Shown piece after piece: positions 16,660 through 25,028 of a stretch of DNA of 37,098 nt. Numbering within the stretch: the stretch's first letter is position 1; each line of letters starts with the position of its first letter. Source of the DNA: an uncultured Marmoricola sp. Lineage in GTDB: Bacteria > Actinomycetota > Actinomycetes > Propionibacteriales > Nocardioidaceae. Under the pieces are notes generated by a model. That model was not told where the DNA came from and did not search any database. It saw only the letters and a program-made list of their open reading frames with translations. The stretch covers positions 1 to 37,098 of the forward strand of contig CALMLL010000126.1 of the NCBI GenBank assembly GCA_937868075.1, read 5' to 3'. The position numbers were made by a program, and so were the translations under genes.

Positions 16660-17718
16660 GTGATGCGTCGCGCCTACACCCTCATGGTTGCTGTGGCGCT
16701 GCTCATGGGCGCCTTGGCCCTGTTGGCGAGTCGTCATCTTGGTTATCCGCTTCGCGATCCTGAGGGTTTCTTGGGGCCGGCCTGGGTGCGGCTGCCCTTG
16801 TTGTGTCTGGGCGCGTTCATCGGCGACATCGTGCCGCGCACCCTGTGGCACACCCGGGGCAAACCGAAGTTGTTCAAGCAGGAGGCCAAGCGGCTCATCG
16901 ACGAGCACTGGACGCGCGAGCGGATCCAGTTGGTGATCGTCGGGCTGGTCTGCTTCTACATCACCTACGTGTCCTACCGGAACCTCAAGAACTTCCTCCC
17001 GTTCATGCTGGCCACATCCAGTGGTCGACCGATCACCCACGACTACGCGCTGCACAGTTTCGACAAGTGGCTGCTCTTCGGGCACGATCCGGCGTTGCTG
17101 CTCCACGGCCTGCTGGGCACCAACACGGCCGCCCACGTCTTGTCGACCATCTACCTGCTCTTCTTGCCCATGGTCCCGATCTCGGTCACCGCCTGGGCGG
17201 TGTGGTCGCGCAACATCAGCTTCGGCTACTGGTTCGTCACCGCACAATGCCTGGCCTGGAGCCTGGGAACCGCTAGCTACTACTTGATTCCGACCCTGGG
17301 CCCCAACTTCGCCTTCGAATGGATCTACCGCGACCTGGCCGAGACCGGTGTCTCGGCGCTACAGGACAGCCTGTCCTACGGGCGTACCGACGTCGTGTGG
17401 GACCCATTCAGCGACGGCGTCCAGTCCGTGGCGGGGTTCGCCTCGCTGCACGTGGCGATCACCTTGCTGTTCGCCTTGGTCGCGCAATACACCGTGCGGC
17501 ACGCCATCATCCGCTGGACGTTGTGGGCCTATTTCTCGATCACCGTCGTTGCGACGATCTACTTCGGCTGGCACTACATCGCCGACGACCTGGCCGGCGT
17601 CTTCATCGCCTGGCTGTCCTTCTATCTGGGCGCTCTCGCAACCGGCCAGAAGTTCGACCGACATGGGCGAAGTTCCCACCCGACGACGACCACCGATGAG
17701 GTCCCGGTCGAGTCCTGA
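16660..17718 (+). CDS. PAP2-family (Aur1/Ipt1-like) membrane phosphatase or transferase
   Basis: A 352-residue integral membrane protein with about seven membrane helices. Two parts of the PAP2 active site are clear: SLHVA (H264) and GWHYIADDLAG (H305, D309), which match the C2 and C3 motifs of the Aur1/Ipt1-like branch (PF14378). Members transfer or remove phosphate-linked groups on lipids, for example inositol phosphate or isoprenoid phosphates. The amphipathic segment LFKQEAKRLIDEHWTRERIQ follows the second helix. The start is GTG 16660, 7 nt after a -10 box; ATG 16663 is the alternative. The reading frame extends further upstream inside thiQ, which is ignored. The substrate is unknown. 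Confidence 0.82.
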   Translation: MMRRAYTLMVAVALLMGALALLASRHLGYPLRDPEGFLGPAWVRLPLLCLGAFIGDIVPRTLWHTRGKPKLFKQEAKRLIDEHWTRERIQLVIVGLVCFYITYVSYRNLKNFLPFMLATSSGRPITHDYALHSFDKWLLFGHDPALLLHGLLGTNTAAHVLSTIYLLFLPMVPISVTAWAVWSRNISFGYWFVTAQCLAWSLGTASYYLIPTLGPNFAFEWIYRDLAETGVSALQDSLSYGRTDVVWDPFSDGVQSVAGFASLHVAITLLFALVAQYTVRHAIIRWTLWAYFSITVVATIYFGWHYIADDLAGVFIAWLSFYLGALATGQKFDRHGRSSHPTTTTDEVPVES

Positions 17719-17754
17719 GCGACTCCGCCGCGCCCCGCATGTGGGCGAGTCCCA

Positions 17755-17905
17755 AGAATTACATCCATGTAGTTAGTCAAGGCGACACGCCGAGACTTCT
17801 GAATATTTCTGAGAAAACTGTTTCCAATGTGACGAAAGAGCTCTAACGTGGCGGATTGGAACGCCGAGCCGATGGGGAAGCGGCTCGAACTCCGCAACGA
17901 AAGGG
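17755..17905 (+). promoter_or_regulatory. AT-rich promoter region and structured leader of the NlpC/P60 gene
   Basis: The 187-nt gap between the PAP2 and NlpC genes is much more AT-rich than its surroundings between about 17755 and 17850. It holds a 12-bp inverted repeat TACATCCATGTA (17760-17771) and a -10-like TAACGT (17844-17849). Downstream, GAGCCG (17866-17871) pairs with CGGCTC (17881-17886), and GCGGA (17851-17855) can pair with TCCGC (17891-17895) around it. GAAAGGG (17899-17905) is the ribosome binding site. Actinobacterial cell-wall hydrolase genes often carry a c-di-AMP (ydaO) riboswitch, but only a loose resemblance to its first half is seen here. Confidence 0.45.
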
Positions 17906-17917
17906 ATGGACGAGAAC

Positions 17918-19174
17918 ATGCGACTCGCCCGTGCCGCCGCGACTGGAGTCGCGACCCTCGCCCTGACAGTGGGGGTCGCGACCATCGCCGTCACCAGTGC
18001 CGCGGCGGACCCCGATCCCACCCCCGAGCAACTCCAGCAGGCGCAGGTTGCCGTGGAGACACAGGCGCAACGTGTGGCCAGGCTCCAGGGGGAGTGGGCC
18101 GCAGCGGACCAGCGGGTTGAAGCAACCGCCGTCGCCGCTGAGCAGGCCACCGAGGCTTTCAACGGCTTGAGATACGCCCTGGCCCAGGCCAAGGCGGAAC
18201 TGGCCCTGGCTGAAGGGGAAGCGGCCTCAGCGCGGCGTCAGGTGGACGAGCAGCGCGGAGTCATCGCCGACATGGTGGTCGGCTCCTATCGTGACGTTGG
18301 GCAACTGAGCACCGTCGAGGCGGTTGTCGGGGCCGACGACCCCGAGTCGATGCTGGCACGCATCGGCACGGTCAGCAGCGTCAACGACGCTATGCAGGCC
18401 GACTTCGATGCCTTCCGGGCCTCCAGCGAGCGCGCCGATCGCGCCGAGCAAGCCGCCACCCGAGCCCGGGACCGTCAGATCACCCTGCTGGCCAAGGCCC
18501 GCGAGGCGCGTGACCTGGCCCGCGCGCAGCAGCGTGTCGCCCAGGCAGCGGCAGCAGCACTGGCCGGTGAGCGGGAACGCCTGGTGGCGGACCTGGCTCG
18601 TGCCCAGGGGATCTCGCGGGCGCTCGTACGCCAGCATCAGGCTGCCCTGACCAAGCCCAAGAACGATCCCCGCGCTCCGAGAGGGCCGAAGGACAAGCCC
18701 AAGAACCCCGGCACTCCCACCCCTCCCGAGCCGGGCCCCTCGCCCGCCCCGCCGACCGATCCACCCAGCGATCCACCCCCGGTCATCGACCCGACTCCGC
18801 CTCCTCCCAGCGGGGGTGCCGCCAGCGCGATCGCGTTCGCCAAGCAGCAACTCGGTGAGCCCTACCGTTGGGGCGCAACCGGCCCCGACGCCTGGGACTG
18901 CTCGGGACTGGTGATGCGCGCATGGGCCGCCGGTGGGAAGACGCTGCCGCACTGGTCGGTGGGCCAGTACCGGGCCAGCACGCCGATCGATCGAAGCGCG
19001 CTGCGACCCGGAGACCTGGTCTTCTGGGCCTCCTCGAGCAGTTCGAGTTCGATCTATCACGTCGCGATCTACCTCGGCGGCGGCCAGATCATCCACGCCC
19101 CCCGGACCGGACGAAACGTCGAGATCGTCTCGATCGACTACTGGCGGGCTCCGGACTTCTTTGCCCGCCCCTAA
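17918..19174 (+). CDS. secreted NlpC/P60 peptidoglycan endopeptidase with coiled-coil domain
   Basis: A 418-residue exported cell-wall hydrolase resembling RipA/RipC and PcsB-type proteins. A signal peptide (MRLARAAATGVATLALTVG..., ending SAAA-DP) is followed by an alanine- and glutamine-rich coiled coil (about 35-245), a proline-rich linker (about 250-300) and the catalytic NlpC/P60 domain. The triad is C328 (WDCSGL), H381 (YHVAIYLG) and H393 (IIHAPRTG). Such enzymes cut the D-Glu to diamino acid bond of peptidoglycan stem peptides during growth and division, and the coiled coil usually keeps them inactive until a partner binds. A run of seven serines lies just before H381. ATG 17918 is favoured, 12 nt after GAAAGGG; ATG 17906 touches that motif and would add four residues. 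Confidence 0.9.
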   Translation: MRLARAAATGVATLALTVGVATIAVTSAAADPDPTPEQLQQAQVAVETQAQRVARLQGEWAAADQRVEATAVAAEQATEAFNGLRYALAQAKAELALAEGEAASARRQVDEQRGVIADMVVGSYRDVGQLSTVEAVVGADDPESMLARIGTVSSVNDAMQADFDAFRASSERADRAEQAATRARDRQITLLAKAREARDLARAQQRVAQAAAAALAGERERLVADLARAQGISRALVRQHQAALTKPKNDPRAPRGPKDKPKNPGTPTPPEPGPSPAPPTDPPSDPPPVIDPTPPPPSGGAASAIAFAKQQLGEPYRWGATGPDAWDCSGLVMRAWAAGGKTLPHWSVGQYRASTPIDRSALRPGDLVFWASSSSSSSIYHVAIYLGGGQIIHAPRTGRNVEIVSIDYWRAPDFFARP

Positions 19175-19181
19175 GGCGGGC
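19163..19181 (+). terminator. hairpin terminator spanning the NlpC/P60 stop codon
   Basis: GCCCGCC (19163-19169) and GGCGGGC (19175-19181) form a 7-bp GC stem whose 5-nt loop CCTAA contains the TAA stop codon. No T-run follows. Confidence 0.5.
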
Positions 19182-19225
19182 GCGGGGCGCGCGTTGCTCT
19201 TGGTGAATCCGGCTTTACTGGACCA

Positions 19226-20722
19226 ATGATCTCTCGACGATCGGTCCTCCTCGGCGGGCTGGGTGCGGCTGCTGCAGCCGGCCTCTCCGGGTGCAGCGCG
19301 CACTCGGGTCCGACCGGCCATGCCTCGCGTACCTTCGGCTCACCGACCCCGATCTCGGCCTCGCCCGGGCAGAAGGTCGTGACCAAGACCCTGACCGCCA
19401 AGCCGGTGACACTTGATCTGGGTGGTCGCGAGGTCTCGACCTGGGCGTACGCCGACGCGGCCCCCGGCCCACTCGTGCGGGCCACAGCCGGCGATTTCCT
19501 GCGGGTGACCCTCGACAACCAACTGCCTGCCGAGACCACCATCCATTGGCACGGGATCCGGCTGCGCAACGCCGCCGATGGCGTGCCGGGCCTGACCCAG
19601 GATCCGGTGAAGTCCGGATCGCAGTTCGTCTACGAGTTCACTGCCCCCGACCCGGGCACCTACTTCTTCCACCCGCACGTGGGCGTGCAACTCGACCGGG
19701 CTCTCTACGGGCCGATGATCATCGACGACCCGGCTGAGCCGGGTGACTACGACCTCGAGTGGGTCGTGGTCCTCGACGACTGGATCGACGGCACCGGAAC
19801 CACCCCCGACGAGGTCTTGAAGAAGCTGATCAGCGACGGTGGCGGTGGCTCCGGCCACGCCATGGGTGACGGGATGGAGGGGATGGACCACGACTCGATG
19901 GGCGGCATGTCGATGGGTCCGCCACCGTGGGGCGATGCCGGGGACGTCACCTATCCGCTGTTCCTGATCAACGGCAAGGCGCCGACCGACCCCGACGTTC
20001 TGCGGGGCAAGCCCGGTCAACGGGTGCGCCTTCGAATCATCAACGCCGCTGCCGACACCATCTTCGCGGTCGCGCTCGGTGGTCATCGGTTCACCATGAC
20101 GCATGCGGATGGATACCCGGTGCAACCGGCCGACGCCGCTGCCTTCTACATCGGCATGGGGGAGCGCTACGACGCGGTCGTCACGCTCTCAGAGGGGGTC
20201 TTCCCGCTGGTGGCGCGGCCGTTCGGCAAGGAGTCGGGCGGGCAGGCCATGGCGCTGGTGCGCACCGGGAGTGGTCAGGTGCCGCCCCCGGACCACGAGC
20301 CGGGTGAGCTTGGGGCTGCGATCCTGGTTGGGTCGCTCCTTCAGCCCAGCGAAGGGGCGAAGCTGCCCGCCAAGGAGGTCGAGGCAAGCGTCGACCTCCG
20401 GCTCCAGGGGTCGATGAAGCCCTATCGCTGGGGGATCAACGGTGCGCCGTACGGCCATAACGAGCCGCTCAGCGTCAACGCCGGCCAGCGGCTGCGGATC
20501 GAGGCGGTGAACATGTCGATGATGACTCACCCCCTCCACATTCACGGGCACACGTTCGCGGTGCCTTCGGGTCTGCGCAAGGACACCGTGTTGATGGCAC
20601 CGATGCAGTCCCTGGCCATTGACCTTGACGCCGACAACGTCGGTGACTGGATGGTCCACTGCCACAACAGCTACCACGCCGAGGCGGGCATGATGATCGA
20701 TCTGACCTATGCCGACGCCTGA
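19226..20722 (+). CDS. multicopper oxidase (CopA-like), Tat-exported lipoprotein
   Basis: A 498-residue three-domain copper oxidase that would oxidise Cu(I), metals or phenols at the cell surface using oxygen. The N terminus has a twin-arginine motif (SRRSVLLGG) and a lipobox LSGC, so export is folded and lipid-anchored. All copper-binding motifs are present: HWHG (107-110), HPH (149-151), HPLHIHGH (435-442) and HCHNSYHAEAGM (478-489), which supply the type 1, 2 and 3 sites. A Met/His-rich loop at 211-230 (HAMGDGMEGMDHDSM...) resembles the copper-binding insert of CopA and CueO, favouring a copper-detoxifying cuprous oxidase. The ATG at 19226 follows TTTACT by 6 nt, a weak version of the leaderless pattern. 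No other copper gene is adjacent. Confidence 0.92.
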   Translation: MISRRSVLLGGLGAAAAAGLSGCSAHSGPTGHASRTFGSPTPISASPGQKVVTKTLTAKPVTLDLGGREVSTWAYADAAPGPLVRATAGDFLRVTLDNQLPAETTIHWHGIRLRNAADGVPGLTQDPVKSGSQFVYEFTAPDPGTYFFHPHVGVQLDRALYGPMIIDDPAEPGDYDLEWVVVLDDWIDGTGTTPDEVLKKLISDGGGGSGHAMGDGMEGMDHDSMGGMSMGPPPWGDAGDVTYPLFLINGKAPTDPDVLRGKPGQRVRLRIINAAADTIFAVALGGHRFTMTHADGYPVQPADAAAFYIGMGERYDAVVTLSEGVFPLVARPFGKESGGQAMALVRTGSGQVPPPDHEPGELGAAILVGSLLQPSEGAKLPAKEVEASVDLRLQGSMKPYRWGINGAPYGHNEPLSVNAGQRLRIEAVNMSMMTHPLHIHGHTFAVPSGLRKDTVLMAPMQSLAIDLDADNVGDWMVHCHNSYHAEAGMMIDLTYADA

Positions 20723-20747
20723 ACCCTGCGGACCGGACGGCCGTGCT

Positions 20748-20767
20748 GCTGGCGCGTGATCACCAGC
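20748..20767. terminator. weak hairpin between convergent oxidase and ppa genes
   Basis: GCTGG (20748-20752) and CCAGC (20763-20767) can pair across a 10-nt loop in the 58-nt gap between the two stops. It could serve both strands. Only 5 bp, so low confidence. Confidence 0.25.
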
Positions 20768-20780
20768 GTCGGTGAACGGT

Positions 20781-21293
20781 TCAGTCCGAGTGCTCGGCGT
20801 GCTCGGCGGCAGCCTTGATCGCGCGCTCGAAGGAGGCGCGGACTTCCTTCTCGGCCTCGAACCGGCCGACCCACTCGGCTCCTTCGACCGACTTGCCGGG
20901 TTCGAGGTCCTTGTAGACGGTGAAGAAGTGCTCGATCTCCAGGCGGTCGAACTTCGGGAGGTGGTTGATGTCGCGCATGTGCTCCAGGCGCGGGTCACTG
21001 ACCGGCACGCACAGGACCTTGTCGTCACCGCCGGCCTCGTCGGTCATGCGGTACATCCCGATCGCGCGGCAGCGGATCAGGCAGCCGGGGAAGGTGGGCT
21101 CGCCGATCAGCAGGACCAGCGCGTCCAGCGGGTCGCTGTCCAGGCCGAGGGTGTCTTCGATGTAGCCGTAGTCGGCCGGGTACTGCGTGGAGGTGAACAG
21201 GGTCCGGTCCAGCCGGATCCGCCCGGTTTCGTGGTCGACCTCGTACTTGTTACGGCTCCCCTTGGGGATCTCGACCAGAACGTCGAACTCCAT
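20781..21293 (-). CDS. ppa: inorganic pyrophosphatase
   Basis: A 170-residue family I soluble pyrophosphatase that hydrolyses PPi to two phosphates and so drives biosynthetic reactions. Family residues are clear: [17 protein letters not shown], the signature loop [11 protein letters not shown], and the metal-binding [10 protein letters not shown] (DxDPxD). [11 protein letters not shown] and [13 protein letters not shown] complete the active site. The start is ATG 21293 ([12 protein letters not shown]) because AAAGGTGA (plus-strand 21299-21306) lies 5 nt upstream; a GTG at 21302 would overlap that site. It is divergent from dacB, as is common in actinobacteria, and converges with the oxidase gene. 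Confidence 0.96.
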   Translation of the reverse strand: MEFDVLVEIPKGSRNKYEVDHETGRIRLDRTLFTSTQYPADYGYIEDTLGLDSDPLDALVLLIGEPTFPGCLIRCRAIGMYRMTDEAGGDDKVLCVPVSDPRLEHMRDINHLPKFDRLEIEHFFTVYKDLEPGKSVEGAEWVGRFEAEKEVRASFERAIKAAAEHAEHSD

Positions 21294-21458
21294 TGATTTC
21301 ACCTTTCACCCAGCCACTGATCGCGATCACGGACGCCACCGGCTCGCGAGGCGATGGCGTGTCACGTCACAGTGTCGCGCACAATGGGCCACTGCGGTGA
21401 TTCGTGAGCCGTTCGTCGGCAAACTGCCATCACCGGTTGGTCGATCATGAGGAGACCC

Positions 21459-22877
21459 ATGGCACTCAAGGAGCAGTCGGGCCGGCTTCGGCGCGTGCTC
21501 TCGTGGGTGCCCGAAGTCCTCCTGGTGGCTGCCGTGGCCTTCTCCCTGGTCGCCGCTCACCTGCACCTCGGCGCGCGCTGGGGGCTGGAGGGACCTGACC
21601 CGGCGAAGCAACCAGCTCTGGTGCTGCCTCCTGAGGGACTGGATCTGAGGCTCGACCAGACCGTGGCGCCGGTGGCGACTCCTGCGAGCGGTCCGCCAGG
21701 AGACCCCACCGCGATCAGACAGGCGCTCGCGCCCAGATTGAACGCTCCGGCCTTGGGCAAACGGGTGGGCGTCGTTGTCACGGACCTGTCGACCGGAGCT
21801 GTGCTGTGGCGCACCGGCCCGACAACGGTCACCCCGGCCTCGACGATGAAACTGCTCACCAGCGTGGCGGCCCTGGACGTGTTCGGCCCCGAACAGCGCT
21901 TCAGCACGGCTGTCGTGCGAACCGGAGCGCGGCTCACCCTCGTCGGTGGTGGGGACCCGTTGCTGACCGGGAGGCGGACCAGGGGCTACCCCCAGCGGGC
22001 CAGTCTCGCTGAGTTGGCCGACAAGGTGGCCGCGGCCATCCACCGCCGCTGGGTCCGACTCGACTACGACGCTTCGCTCTTCTCCGGACCCCGGATCAAC
22101 CCGGCCTGGCCCTCCGGCTACGTGCCCGACGGCGTGGTGCCCCCGATCACGGCTCTGTGGGACGACGAGGGCCATGCCCCCGGTGGCGGGTTCGTCGCCG
22201 ACCCGGCACGGGACGCGGCGACCGATTTCGCCGCACTCCTGGCCAAGCGCGGCCTCAAGGTTCGCGGGCCGATCCGAGCCCACGCAGCGCCAACCGAGGC
22301 CGACCCGATCGCGGTGGTCAAGAGCCCTCCGCTGTCCGACATCGTCAGCCACCTGCTGGCGGTGAGCGACAACAACGCGGCCGAAGTGGTGGCACACCAC
22401 GTCGGGCAGGGGGTCGGTGGTGAGGGTTCCTTCCGTGGCGGGGCTGCGGGGGTCCGGACGGTGCTGGCTCGGCTCGGCGTGCCCATGGCCGGCGCGCGGA
22501 TCGTGGACGGCAGCGGGTTGGCGCGCGTCGATCGCCTCGACCCGGCCATGCTGGCGGCGGTCCTCCATATCGCTGCTGCCGAGGAGCATCCCCGGTTGCG
22601 CTCGGTCATCACCGGCATGCCGGTGGCCGGATATTCAGGATCCCTGACCTGGCGATTCGACCGGGGCGATCCGGCTGGTCGTGGACGGGTCCAGGCCAAG
22701 ACGGGCACATTGACCGGCGTACACGGATTGGCCGGGGTGGCCACAGACGTGGCCGGCACCAGTTTCGGGTTCGTGATCATCGCTGACCGCGTGCCGGCAG
22801 CCAAGCAACTGACCGCCCGGATCCGCATAGACCAGGCCGCGGCGGCGCTCGCCGCCTGCTCGTGCGGCGCACCGTAG
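21459..22877 (+). CDS. dacB: D-alanyl-D-alanine carboxypeptidase/endopeptidase (PBP4, peptidase S13)
   Basis: A 472-residue penicillin-binding protein that trims or cuts cross-linked peptidoglycan stem peptides outside the cell. A membrane segment at about 17-40 acts as signal anchor. The three active-site motifs are SxxK at S128-K131 (STMK), SDN at 303-305 and KTG at 414-416. The long insert between the first two motifs (about 170 residues) is typical of PBP4 and includes YDASLFSGPRINPAWPSGYVPDGVVPPITAL. ATG 21459 is chosen because GAGGAG (21449-21454) is 4 nt upstream; the ATG at 21447 overlaps that motif. It begins the dacB, metalloprotease, tilS block conserved in actinobacteria. Confidence 0.94.
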   Translation: MALKEQSGRLRRVLSWVPEVLLVAAVAFSLVAAHLHLGARWGLEGPDPAKQPALVLPPEGLDLRLDQTVAPVATPASGPPGDPTAIRQALAPRLNAPALGKRVGVVVTDLSTGAVLWRTGPTTVTPASTMKLLTSVAALDVFGPEQRFSTAVVRTGARLTLVGGGDPLLTGRRTRGYPQRASLAELADKVAAAIHRRWVRLDYDASLFSGPRINPAWPSGYVPDGVVPPITALWDDEGHAPGGGFVADPARDAATDFAALLAKRGLKVRGPIRAHAAPTEADPIAVVKSPPLSDIVSHLLAVSDNNAAEVVAHHVGQGVGGEGSFRGGAAGVRTVLARLGVPMAGARIVDGSGLARVDRLDPAMLAAVLHIAAAEEHPRLRSVITGMPVAGYSGSLTWRFDRGDPAGRGRVQAKTGTLTGVHGLAGVATDVAGTSFGFVIIADRVPAAKQLTARIRIDQAAAALAACSCGAP

Positions 22878-22965
22878 CCTGGGCCACGGGAACACCGAGG
22901 CCTCCCCGCGAGTTCTTCCCACCGCGGCCGGTCGGCCGCAACCCCACACTGAGGGAGCAGTAATC

Positions 22966-24042
22966 ATGGGTGCACACCCGTCGATGGTCGACTGGGACGT
23001 CGCCGTCAAAGTCGCCACCAAGATGGCCGGAGACGGCCCGGTCGTCAGCAAGCGCGAAGCCGACGCCGTGGTGGCCGAACTCCGTGCCGGAGCCGAACGC
23101 TCAACACCGCTGGTCCGTCAGTTCACCGGACTCCACGCCCAGGAACGTACGGCGCCCGTGTTGGTCGTCAACCGTGCCGGCTGGATCCAGGCCAACGCCG
23201 ACGGGTTCGCTGCCCTCACCGCGCCGCTGATGGAGAAGCTGGCCGCCAAGATGGCTGAGAAGACCCAGTCGCCGATGGGCAAGGCACTGGGCTCGCGCGT
23301 CACCGGCGCCGAGGTCGGCCTGATGCTCGGCTTCCTGTCCAGCAAGATCCTGGGCCAGTTCGACCCCTTCTACTCCGCTCCCGGGGCCGACGGCCGGCTG
23401 ATGCTGGTGGCTCCCAACATCGTCCAGATCGAACGCGAACTCGACGTCGACCCGCACGACTTCCGGCTGTGGGTGTGCCTGCACGAGGAGACCCACCGGG
23501 TGCAGTTCACCGCCGTCCCGTGGATGCGCGATCACCTGCAGTCACTTATGCACGAGATGCTCGCCGAAGTACGCACCGACCCCGAAGAGATGGTCTCCGA
23601 GATCGTGGAGAAGGTCGGTGAACTCATCTCGGGCAAGACCCAAGGATCGGTGATGGAACTGTTCGCCACCCCGCGCCAGCGCGAACTCCTCGACCAGATC
23701 ACCGGCGTGATGTCGTTGCTGGAGGGCCATGCCGACGTGGTCATGGACGGGGTCGGCCCCTCGGTGATCCCTTCGGTGGAGGCCATCCGCGCCAAGTTCA
23801 CCGAACGCCGCAAGGGCATGGGCGTCCTGGACCGTGTCATCCGCCGATTGCTCGGCCTGGACCAGAAGATGGCCCAGTACCGCGACGGCGCGATCTTCGT
23901 GCGGCACTGCATCGACAAGGTCGGGATGGTCGGCTTCAACCGCGTCTGGGACGGCCCGCAGAACCTGCCCTCCAAGGCTGAGATCCTCAACCCCCAGGCC
24001 TGGGTCGACCGGGTTCACGGCCCCAAACTGCTGCCGGCGTGA
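22966..24042 (+). CDS. zinc-dependent metalloprotease, DUF2342 family
   Basis: A 358-residue protein of the actinobacterial DUF2342 family, annotated as zincin-like metalloprotease and sometimes as F420-biosynthesis-associated. The zinc motif HEETH (173-177) follows DFRLWVCL, and the glutamates downstream (for example LEGHADVVMDGVG) are candidates for the third ligand. There is no signal peptide. The gene sits in its usual place between dacB and tilS and overlaps tilS by 4 nt. GAGGGAG at 22951-22957 is 8 nt before the ATG. The biological substrate is unknown; the F420 label rests on phylogenetic profile only. Confidence 0.88.
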   Translation: MGAHPSMVDWDVAVKVATKMAGDGPVVSKREADAVVAELRAGAERSTPLVRQFTGLHAQERTAPVLVVNRAGWIQANADGFAALTAPLMEKLAAKMAEKTQSPMGKALGSRVTGAEVGLMLGFLSSKILGQFDPFYSAPGADGRLMLVAPNIVQIERELDVDPHDFRLWVCLHEETHRVQFTAVPWMRDHLQSLMHEMLAEVRTDPEEMVSEIVEKVGELISGKTQGSVMELFATPRQRELLDQITGVMSLLEGHADVVMDGVGPSVIPSVEAIRAKFTERRKGMGVLDRVIRRLLGLDQKMAQYRDGAIFVRHCIDKVGMVGFNRVWDGPQNLPSKAEILNPQAWVDRVHGPKLLPA

Positions 24043-25019
24043 GCCTCGATCCCGACGTCGCCGCCACCCGCCTGGCTGTACGCCGGGTGCTGATGGCCCG
24101 TGAGCACACCGATCGGCCCGTAGTCGTCGCCTGCTCGGGTGGGGCCGACTCCCTGGCGCTGCTCAGCGCGGCGATCGTCGAGGGCCACCGCGTGGGACTC
24201 CGCGTCATCGGGGTGACCGTTGATCACGGACTTCAGGCCGGGTCGGCCGACCACGCCGCTGCGGTCTGTGAGCAGATGCGCGATCTCGGTGTGGATGAAT
24301 CGGTGTCGGTCACAGTCGACGTCACCGCCCCGGGCATCGGGCCCGAGGCCGCAGCACGCCGGGCCAGATACGAGGTGTTGGAGCAGGTGGCGGCGACGTA
24401 CTGGGCTGAGGTGGTGTTGCTCGGCCACACCCTCGACGACCAGGCCGAGACAGTGCTGCTCGGTCTAACCAGAGGTTCGGGAGCCCGCTCGCTGCAGGGC
24501 ATGCGCCGCCACTTCGACGGGTTCGCCCGCCCCTTCCTCGACCTCACCCGGGCCCAGACCGAGCGCGCCTGCCGGGCCGAGTCGATCACCTGGTGGATCG
24601 ACCCGCACAACGTGGATCCGGCCTTCACGCGCTCCCGACTGCGAACCGAGGTGATGCCCACACTGGAGGCCGAACTGGGCCCCGGAGTGGCCAGAGCATT
24701 GGCTCGCACGGCCGACCAACTGAGGCTCGATGTGGCCGCGCTGGACGAGGCGGCCGCGGCCGCCTTCGCCGATCTCGGTGGTGCTCCTCTCCCCGTCGAC
24801 CGACTGCTGGACCAGCCGCCGGCGATCCGGCGCCGGGTGCTCCGGTTGGCGGCCGTGGCCGCTGGGGCGATCGACGCTGAGTTGTTCTACGACCACGTCG
24901 TCGCCCTCGACGAACTGATCACCGCGTGGCGCGGGCAGAAATGGATCGACCTGCCCGGCCCCCTCCGCGGCGTACGCCGAGGCAACGAACTGCGCTTCGA
25001 GTCGGTGCCGACCGACTAG
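24039..25019 (+). CDS. tilS: tRNA(Ile)-lysidine synthetase
   Basis: A 326-residue N-type ATP pyrophosphatase that adds lysine to C34 of the tRNA-Ile CAU anticodon, changing it from Met to Ile decoding. The PP-loop is SGGADS (33-38). The conserved stretches VDHGLQAGS, EAAARRARYEVL, LLGHTLDDQAETVLLGLTRGSGARSLQGM and RPFL follow, and NVDPAFTRSRLRTEVMPTLE matches the family tRNA-contact region. The protein lacks the long C-terminal domain of E. coli TilS, as usual in actinobacteria. GTG 24039 overlaps the stop of the metalloprotease (GTGA). Its TAG stop shares the CTAG palindrome with the TAG stop of the opposing regulator. Confidence 0.94.
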   Translation: MSLDPDVAATRLAVRRVLMAREHTDRPVVVACSGGADSLALLSAAIVEGHRVGLRVIGVTVDHGLQAGSADHAAAVCEQMRDLGVDESVSVTVDVTAPGIGPEAAARRARYEVLEQVAATYWAEVVLLGHTLDDQAETVLLGLTRGSGARSLQGMRRHFDGFARPFLDLTRAQTERACRAESITWWIDPHNVDPAFTRSRLRTEVMPTLEAELGPGVARALARTADQLRLDVAALDEAAAAAFADLGGAPLPVDRLLDQPPAIRRRVLRLAAVAAGAIDAELFYDHVVALDELITAWRGQKWIDLPGPLRGVRRGNELRFESVPTD

Positions 25020-25028
25020 GTCCGGCGC
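25005..25028. terminator. hairpin at the tilS/regulator convergence
   Basis: GTGCCGACC (25005-25013) pairs with GGTCCGGCGC (25019-25028) with one bulged C, and the 5-nt loop overlaps both stop codons. Its position between converging genes suggests a bidirectional terminator. Confidence 0.4.

Noticed and set aside
17760..17771. TACATCCATGTA as a CRP or SOS (LexA) site
   Set aside because: It matches neither the TGTGA-N6-TCACA nor the TCGAAC-N4-GTTCGA pattern.
17755..17905. A ydaO c-di-AMP riboswitch before the NlpC/P60 gene
   Set aside because: The gene context fits, but the conserved second half of the motif is not seen, so only a structured leader is reported.
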